From CAYJRR01 sp964372275 [NCBI: uncultured bacterium] (GTDB taxonomy: Bacteria; CAYJRR01): DNA of 26,803 nucleotides. Below, one piece after another: positions 22,504-26,803 of the stretch. The DNA lies in assembly GCA_964372275.1 (NCBI GenBank), contig CAYJRR010000019.1, positions 15,874 through 42,676 on the forward strand, written 5' to 3'. Position 1 is the stretch's first letter, and every line of letters begins with the position of its first letter. The position numbers and the translations under genes are program-made. The notes under the pieces are model-generated. The model was not told the origin of the DNA. It did not search any database and saw only the letters and a program-made list of their open reading frames with translations.

Positions 22504-23628
22504 ATGGCCCGGCGCCCGCCGAAGCGGCCCCCGGCCCGGTCCCCGGGCTCGCGCGCCACCGACGGGGGGCGGGCGGCGCGACGGCGGATCGCGGCGGCCG
22601 TGGCGATCGCCGCGTCGAGTCGGCCTAGGTCGTCGGCGAACCGGAGTTCCGTCGCCTTGCCCGACGGGCGCGAGCGCCGGATCGGGCCGGCCGATCGGCG
22701 GGCGGTGCCGCGCGGCCCCGACCGTCGCGCCGGACCGGCGACCGCCGCCCGGATGGCGCGGGTGCGGATCGGCCGCGACGTCGACTACATCCGTGGAAAG
22801 ATCGGGGACGGCGATTGGCGGGAGGTGGTGCGCGTCGTCGGCGGCATCGCCGGCGAGGTGGGGAGCCTGCTCCTCTCGGCCGGCATCTACCCCTTGGGTC
22901 TGATCGGGATCGACGTTCCGAACGTCGATCCGGCACCGTCCAAGCGAGCCGACCTGCCGCTGGAGCTCCCTCCGCACCGGAACCGACGCGTCCGGGCGCC
23001 GCTCTCTTCCCGGGGGGCGGCGATGCCGGCGGAGGCGCGGCCGGTGGTGCTCGTCCACGGTTGGTTCCACAACCGGACCGGGATGACGCTGATGGCCCGA
23101 CGCCTCCGCGCCGCCGGTCGGAGCCAGGTCTTCCCGGTCGACCTGCCGACCGCCACCAGCGGCGTCCAGAAGCTGGCCGCGATCCTCGGCGCGAAGGTCG
23201 ACCGCATCCGGGAGCTCACCGGCGCGACCCAGGTCGATCTCGTCGCCCACTCGCTTGGAGGGCTCGTCGCTCGCTGGTGGCTGCACCACATGGGAGGGGC
23301 GGCGACGCTGCGCAACCTGGTGACGCTCGGCAGCCCGCACCGGGGCACGGCGATGGCCGCGTTCGTGCCGATCGGGTCGGGCAAGGCGGTGGCGATCGGG
23401 AGCGACGTGGTGCGCGGGCTCGACCTCCCTCCGCCGGACGGGGTGCGCGTCACCTCGATCTGGTCGGACATGGACTACCTGATCCTGCCCCCCGACGACA
23501 CCGACCTGCCCGGGCCGCGGAACGGCTCGGTGCGGAGCGTGCGCGTCACGCACGTGGGCCACCTCTCGCTGCTCTACTCCCGCAAGGTCTTCGACGAGGT
23601 CTTGCGCGCGCTCGCCGACGACGGGTAG
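22504..23628 (+). CDS. Alpha/beta hydrolase, lipase-like (EstA/LipA type)
   Basis: The protein has 374 residues from the ATG at 22504, 7 nt after the preceding stop; GAGGAGG lies 13 nt upstream inside that gene. The N-terminal 85 residues are Arg/Pro-rich with no classical signal peptide, so a later start at the ATG at 22753 is possible. The hydrolase core begins at about 178 with VVLVHGWFHN (oxyanion hole). The nucleophile elbow is AHSLGG with Ser250. ASP in DYLILPPDD and His in VTHVGHLSLLYS are the likely rest of the triad. GSPHRGT after the elbow is typical of bacterial triacylglycerol lipases and related esterases. Substrate is unknown. Tight spacing behind the activator suggests co-transcription. 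Confidence 0.88.
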   Translation: MARRPPKRPPARSPGSRATDGGRAARRRIAAAVAIAASSRPRSSANRSSVALPDGRERRIGPADRRAVPRGPDRRAGPATAARMARVRIGRDVDYIRGKIGDGDWREVVRVVGGIAGEVGSLLLSAGIYPLGLIGIDVPNVDPAPSKRADLPLELPPHRNRRVRAPLSSRGAAMPAEARPVVLVHGWFHNRTGMTLMARRLRAAGRSQVFPVDLPTATSGVQKLAAILGAKVDRIRELTGATQVDLVAHSLGGLVARWWLHHMGGAATLRNLVTLGSPHRGTAMAAFVPIGSGKAVAIGSDVVRGLDLPPPDGVRVTSIWSDMDYLILPPDDTDLPGPRNGSVRSVRVTHVGHLSLLYSRKVFDEVLRALADDG

Positions 23629-23655
23629 GTCCTCCTCAACGGGGCCGCTTTTGTC

Positions 23656-23661
23656 TACAGT
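23656..23661 (+). promoter_or_regulatory. Possible -10 box before the first ArsA-type gene
   Basis: TACAGT lies 11 nt before the GTG start at 23673 in a 44-nt gap. No Shine-Dalgarno sequence is present and no clear -35 box is seen 16-18 nt upstream. It resembles the leaderless-type signals at 11395 and 17802 but is weaker. Confidence 0.3.
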
Positions 23662-23672
23662 GCTCCGGGTCC

Positions 23673-24764
23673 GTGGGCGCGTCCCTACTCGACAAGCGGT
23701 TCCTGATCGTCTCCGGCAAGGGCGGGGTCGGGAAGACGACCGTGGCGGCGGCGGCGGCGGTGGCGGCGGCGAAGCGGGGCAAGCGCGTCGCGATCCTCGA
23801 GCTCGGGGAGCACGAGCGGGTTCCGCCGCTGTTCGGCTCGAAGAAGGCCGGATACGAAGGGGCCCGCCTGTGGAGCGACGGCCAGGGGGTCCGGGGGAGG
23901 CCCGCGGGGGAGCGCGAACGCGCGCAGGGGGTTCGGGGGGGTCCCCCGAGGGAGCGCGAAGGCGCGGACGGTCCCGCCTCCGCCGGCTCGGTCACGTCGT
24001 TCTGCCTGACCCCGCGCGAGGCGTTGCACGAGTTCGTGATCCGGCAGGTGCGGTTCGAGCGCATCTACGAGGCGGTCTTCGAGAACCGGATCATCAAGTA
24101 CTTCACCACCGGCGCGCCGGGGCTCGACGAGCTGGTCGTCATGGGCAAGATCGAGAACCTGGAGCAGGAGCGGATGAAGAACCCGCCGAAGAGGCTGCTC
24201 AAGGAGAACGGCGGAGAACCGCCGCCGCGGTTCGACCTGATCGTCTTCGACGCGCCGGCGACCGGCCACGGCCTCGGTTTCTTCAAGGTGCCGCAGATGA
24301 CGATGCGGATGACGCGGCTCGGTCCCTTCTTCCGCAAGGCGGAACGGATGCACCGCCTCCTCACCGACCCGGAGCGCACGGCGCTGGCGATCGTCACCCT
24401 GGCGGAAGAGATGCCGGTCAACGAGACGGTCGACCTGCACCAGGCCGCCTCCGATCTCGGGCTTCCGCCGGGGAAACTGGTCGTCAACGGGCTCTTCCCG
24501 GCCCTGTTCGATCCGGAGGAGGACGAGCTGCTCGACCGCCTCAAGGACGGCGCCAAGCCGAAGCAGGGGCCCGCCGGGGCGATCGCCGGATTCGCGCTGG
24601 CCAGCGCGGTGAGCGCCCGTGCGCGGCAGCGGATGCACGAGGAGAACCTGCGCCGGCTGGAGCGGGAGGTTCCGCTCGCGCGCGTCGATCTCCCGTTTCT
24701 GTTTCGTCCCCGTATCGGTGTCGAGGAGATCGAGCTCCTCGCCGGAAAGCTGAAGGACCTGTAG
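23673..24764 (+). CDS. ArsA/GET3-family P-loop ATPase with an in-frame repeat insertion
   Basis: The protein has 363 residues and starts with GTG at 23673, the first start before RFLIVSGKGGVGKTT. The deviant Walker A GKGGVGKTT (15-23) keeps the signature lysine, Lys16. DAPATGHG (193-200) is the switch/Walker B region, and VNGLFPALF a nucleotide-base loop region. In related proteins the strand after the ERVPPLFG block runs straight on to the EAL.EFV.RQVRFERIYEAVFENR segment. Here residues 71-98 are two 14-residue copies of QGVRGxPxxERExA, encoded by a 42-nt tandem repeat. ArsA-type ATPases work as dimers in anion export or membrane-protein targeting; this subgroup's role is unknown. The next gene is its paralogue, 3 nt away. 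Confidence 0.88.
   Translation: MGASLLDKRFLIVSGKGGVGKTTVAAAAAVAAAKRGKRVAILELGEHERVPPLFGSKKAGYEGARLWSDGQGVRGRPAGERERAQGVRGGPPREREGADGPASAGSVTSFCLTPREALHEFVIRQVRFERIYEAVFENRIIKYFTTGAPGLDELVVMGKIENLEQERMKNPPKRLLKENGGEPPPRFDLIVFDAPATGHGLGFFKVPQMTMRMTRLGPFFRKAERMHRLLTDPERTALAIVTLAEEMPVNETVDLHQAASDLGLPPGKLVVNGLFPALFDPEEDELLDRLKDGAKPKQGPAGAIAGFALASAVSARARQRMHEENLRRLEREVPLARVDLPFLFRPRIGVEEIELLAGKLKDL
23883..23966 (+). repeat. Two 42-nt tandem repeats inside the first ArsA-type gene
   Basis: Copies 23883-23924 and 23925-23966 both begin CAGGGGGT and end GCGCG, with 6 mismatches in 42. They are in frame and add 28 residues to the ATPase. The second copy contains GGGGGGGTCCCCC, an internal palindrome. 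The composition is extreme G/C compared with the flanking codons. This looks like a palindromic coding insertion (RPE-like) or a slippage duplication. Confidence 0.85.
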
Positions 24765-24767
24765 CGC

Positions 24768-25949
24768 ATGAAGGAGAGGCCCCGGGACGAGCTGGCCCGC
24801 CTGCTTCTCGAGAAGCGGGTGGTGGTCTGCGTCGGGAGCGGTGGCGTCGGCAAGACGACCACCAGCGCCGCGCTCGCGCTCAAGGCGGCCGAGCTCGGCC
24901 GGAAGGCGTGCGTCCTGACGATCGACCCTGCGAAGCGCCTGGCCAATTCGCTCGGACTGAAGGCGCTCGGGAACCACGAGGCCCGCATCCGGATCGGGCC
25001 CGCCTCCGGAATCGAGGCGGCCGACGGTCAGCTCTGGGCGATGATGCTCGACACCAAGCGCACCTGGGACGAGCTGATCGGCCGCTTCGCCGCCGACGCC
25101 GCCGCGCGCGACCGGATCCTGGCGAACCCCTACTACCAGCAGATCTCCAGCGCCCTGTCGGGAAGCACCGAGTTCATGGCGATGGAGAAGCTCTACGAGC
25201 TCCACGAGGAGGGGCGATACGACCTGCTCGTGCTCGACACCCCGCCCACCCGGCACGCGCTCGATTTTCTGGACGCGCCGAAGAAGATGATCGGGCTGAT
25301 GGACGAGGGGGTGATCCGGCTCCTGGTGAGCCCGTCGGTGCGCGCCGGTCGGCTGGGGCTGGGGATGCTGCGCAGCTCCACCGCCTTCCTGTTCGGCGTG
25401 CTCGAGCGGGTGACCGGCTTCGAGGTGATGCGGGATCTCGCCGACTTCGTGGGGAGCTTCGGCGGCATGTACGGCGGCTTCCAGCAACGCGCCGCGCGCG
25501 TGCAGGAGCTCCTCCGCCAGGACGACACTGCCTTCCTGCTGGTGACGAGCCCCAACCACTCGACGGTGGAGGAGGCGATCTACTTCCATCGCCGGCTGTC
25601 GGAGTACGGACTCCCCTTCGGCGGGTTCGTCGTCAACCGCGTGCACGCCGATCCGCTCGCGGGGAACGGCCTCAAGACCGAGTGGCGGCGGATGCGGCGC
25701 GACCCGGCAGCGCTCCTGACCGCGCTCGGATCGGGGGTCCGGGGCAAGGCGGCCGAATCGCTCGCCGAGCGGATGGCGCAGAACTTCGAGAACTTCCAGG
25801 CGCTGGCGGAGGTCGACCGGGCGCAGATCGAGCTTTTGCGCGAGAGCTGCGACGGGAAGAGCTTCTGGCGCGAGGTCCCGCAGCTCGACCTCGACGTGCA
25901 CGACCTGTCGGGGTTGGTGGCGATCAACGCGCACCTGTTCGGACATTGA
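24768..25949 (+). CDS. ArsA/GET3-family P-loop ATPase, second of a pair
   Basis: The protein has 393 residues from the ATG at 24768, 3 nt after the preceding stop. The P-loop is GSGGVGKTTT (23-32): the signature lysine of the deviant Walker A is replaced by Ser24, while the catalytic-loop Lys29 remains. TIDPAKRLANSLGL and LLVLDTPPTRHALDFLDAP are the switch regions. Adjacent pairs of ArsA-like ATPases are known in actinobacteria (the mycobacterial Rv3679-Rv3680 pair), where the two subunits assemble together; a hetero-oligomer with the product of 23673-24764 is therefore likely. The cargo is unknown. Confidence 0.9.
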   Translation: MKERPRDELARLLLEKRVVVCVGSGGVGKTTTSAALALKAAELGRKACVLTIDPAKRLANSLGLKALGNHEARIRIGPASGIEAADGQLWAMMLDTKRTWDELIGRFAADAAARDRILANPYYQQISSALSGSTEFMAMEKLYELHEEGRYDLLVLDTPPTRHALDFLDAPKKMIGLMDEGVIRLLVSPSVRAGRLGLGMLRSSTAFLFGVLERVTGFEVMRDLADFVGSFGGMYGGFQQRAARVQELLRQDDTAFLLVTSPNHSTVEEAIYFHRRLSEYGLPFGGFVVNRVHADPLAGNGLKTEWRRMRRDPAALLTALGSGVRGKAAESLAERMAQNFENFQALAEVDRAQIELLRESCDGKSFWREVPQLDLDVHDLSGLVAINAHLFGH

Positions 25950-25966
25950 CGGAAGGGAGAAGCGTC

Positions 25967-26383
25967 GTGCAGAGCCTGAAGGTCCAGACCACGGAGAAGC
26001 AGTCGATGATCGACGTCACGCGCATGGTCGCGTCGCGGGTGCGCGAGTCGGGCGTCGGCACCGGAACCGCGGTCGTCTTCTGCCCCCACACCACCGCCGG
26101 GGTGACGATCCAGGAGAACTCCGATCCCGACGTGAAGGCCGACCTGCTCGACGCGCTGGAGCGCGCCGTCCCGACCAAGGGGAAATACCGTCACGCCGAG
26201 GGGAACGCCGCCGCGCACATCAAGTCGTCGCTGATCGGCTCCAGCGTCACCGTCTTCGTCGAGAACCGGAAGCTGGTCCTCGGGCGCTGGCAGGCGATCT
26301 TCTTCTGCGACTTCGACGGCCCCCGCGAACGCACGCTCCTGGTCCGCATCGAACCGTCCGGGATCGAGCGCTCCGTCGGCTAG
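25967..26383 (+). CDS. yjbQ: YjbQ family protein (UPF0047)
   Basis: The protein has 138 residues, the usual family length. The GTG at 25967 lies 6 nt after GGAAGGGAGA. Family signatures are present: FCPHTTAGVTIQENSDPDVKADLL with His41, KYRHAEGNAAAHIKSSLIG, and LVLGRWQAIFFCDFDGPR near the C-terminus. The His/Asp/Glu pattern forms the metal-like active site of this trimeric fold. E. coli YjbQ has been described as having low thiamine-phosphate synthase activity; its main role is unsettled. It follows the ArsA pair after 17 nt and is probably co-transcribed. Its stop overlaps the convergent stop by 4 nt. Confidence 0.93.
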   Translation: MQSLKVQTTEKQSMIDVTRMVASRVRESGVGTGTAVVFCPHTTAGVTIQENSDPDVKADLLDALERAVPTKGKYRHAEGNAAAHIKSSLIGSSVTVFVENRKLVLGRWQAIFFCDFDGPRERTLLVRIEPSGIERSVG

Positions 26384-26803
26384 TTCATGAAGAGCTGGTC
26401 GATCGGGGTGATCGTCGCCGTCGGCCACTCGATCGTCAGGACGTCCCACACGCTGCCGGTCTGGGGCAGGATCTTCTGCCCTTCCCAGAGGAGCTGGCCG
26501 GAGACGTAGATCTTGATCCGGGCTTCGCTGGCGCCGTCCAGGTCCTGCGAGAAGTAGTGGACGAAGACGCGGTAGGTGCCCGGGACCGGCTGGTGGATGT
26601 TGATGTTCTCCGGACCAAACCCTTCGGTGTCGTCGATGTCGAGGGTCGGGTCGTCGGCCTCCGAGGAGGAGCTCCCCCAGTTCGGCTCCCGGTTGCCGTA
26701 GAAGCAGTCGTAGGGCGATTCGTAGAAGGAGCCGCCGCTGGAGACGTTCACCAGGTGGAGGTCGACGTCGGAGGTCGGAGTGTCCCAGGCCAGCTCGACG
26801 TGG
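26380..26803 (-). CDS. C-terminal part of an exported protein with a DUF2135/YfaP-like beta domain (partial)
   Basis: The gene runs off the window; 141 codons are visible and the frame is open to the edge, so the GTG at 26751 is not its start. The domain begins HVELAWDTPTSDVDLHLVN and contains DCFYGNREPNWG, DDPTLDIDDTEGFGPENINI, PGTYRVFVHYFSQDL and ARIKIYVSGQLLWEG. This order (W...DvDLHlv, DC...N..PdWG, DDP.LDiDDt.G.GPENi, G.Y.v.vhyf) is shared by DUF2135/YfaP-type domains common at the C-termini of large exported proteins, often after Ig-like or VWA domains in Myxococcota. The acidic DDxDDT motif may bind calcium. Function is unknown. Confidence 0.85.
   Translation of the reverse strand, partial: HVELAWDTPTSDVDLHLVNVSSGGSFYESPYDCFYGNREPNWGSSSSEADDPTLDIDDTEGFGPENINIHQPVPGTYRVFVHYFSQDLDGASEARIKIYVSGQLLWEGQKILPQTGSVWDVLTIEWPTATITPIDQLFMN

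Noticed and set aside
4557-25949. UGA-selenocysteine read-through at TGA-terminated genes in the window
   Set aside because: No TGA stop is followed by an in-frame continuation with family similarity or a typical redox motif.

Overview
The window is GC-rich chromosomal DNA from a Gram-negative (diderm) bacterium. The outer-membrane evidence is lptF and lptG, a TolC-type outer-membrane factor, a TonB-dependent receptor with a TonB-family protein, and a lipoprotein with a clear lipobox. The TonB linker with a KGQIVDLP block, the PocR/sigma-54 activator, the paired ArsA-type ATPases and the exported DVDLHLV-type protein recall Myxococcota and related former deltaproteobacteria. That placement is inference; no marker gene settles it. 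A selenocysteine tRNA (selC) shows the organism decodes UGA as selenocysteine, although no selenoprotein was found here. No phage, IS, integrase or CRISPR array was seen.

Layout. 1-3654: a copper type II (PHM-like) monooxygenase lipoprotein convergent with an unknown exported protein, then a small proline-rich exported protein. 3711-3808: tRNA-Sec on the minus strand. 3859-4557: an exported helical protein. 4594-4695: a MITE-like element with perfect 27-bp inverted ends. 7977-4702 (minus): an NfeD/OB-fold protein with a His-rich loop and two tandem flotillin-like SPFH proteins. 8318-12501 (plus): TonB-dependent receptor, lipoprotein and TonB-family protein, likely one uptake cassette. 17760-12507 (minus): an envelope operon of five genes (zinc-finger membrane protein, TolC-like factor, LptF, LptG, zinc-ribbon membrane protein), mostly joined by 4-nt ATGA overlaps. 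17815-18297: a PHA-regulator-like DNA-binding protein with a coiled-coil tail. 19594-18460 (minus): a PadR repressor and an unusual membrane protein that fuses a permease-prefix-like domain to a MotA-like channel. 19843-20733: an exported protein of unknown function. 20916-26383 (plus): PocR/sigma-54 activator, lipase-like hydrolase, two ArsA-family ATPases and YjbQ, closely spaced. 26380-26803: the 3' end of an exported protein, cut by the window edge.

Standout points. The padR region carries an 11-bp inverted-repeat operator candidate and, about 100 bp away, a perfect 18-bp palindrome in front of the exported-protein gene. Several genes lack a Shine-Dalgarno sequence and have a TANNNT -10 box 6-11 nt before the start codon, which suggests leaderless transcripts. 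One ArsA ATPase contains an in-frame 2 x 42-nt tandem repeat that adds 28 residues. A family of palindromes with the core CGAGCCGATCGGA sits just past gene 3' ends. The best candidate for an undescribed system is the PadR-controlled prefix/MotA fusion with its divergent exported neighbour.
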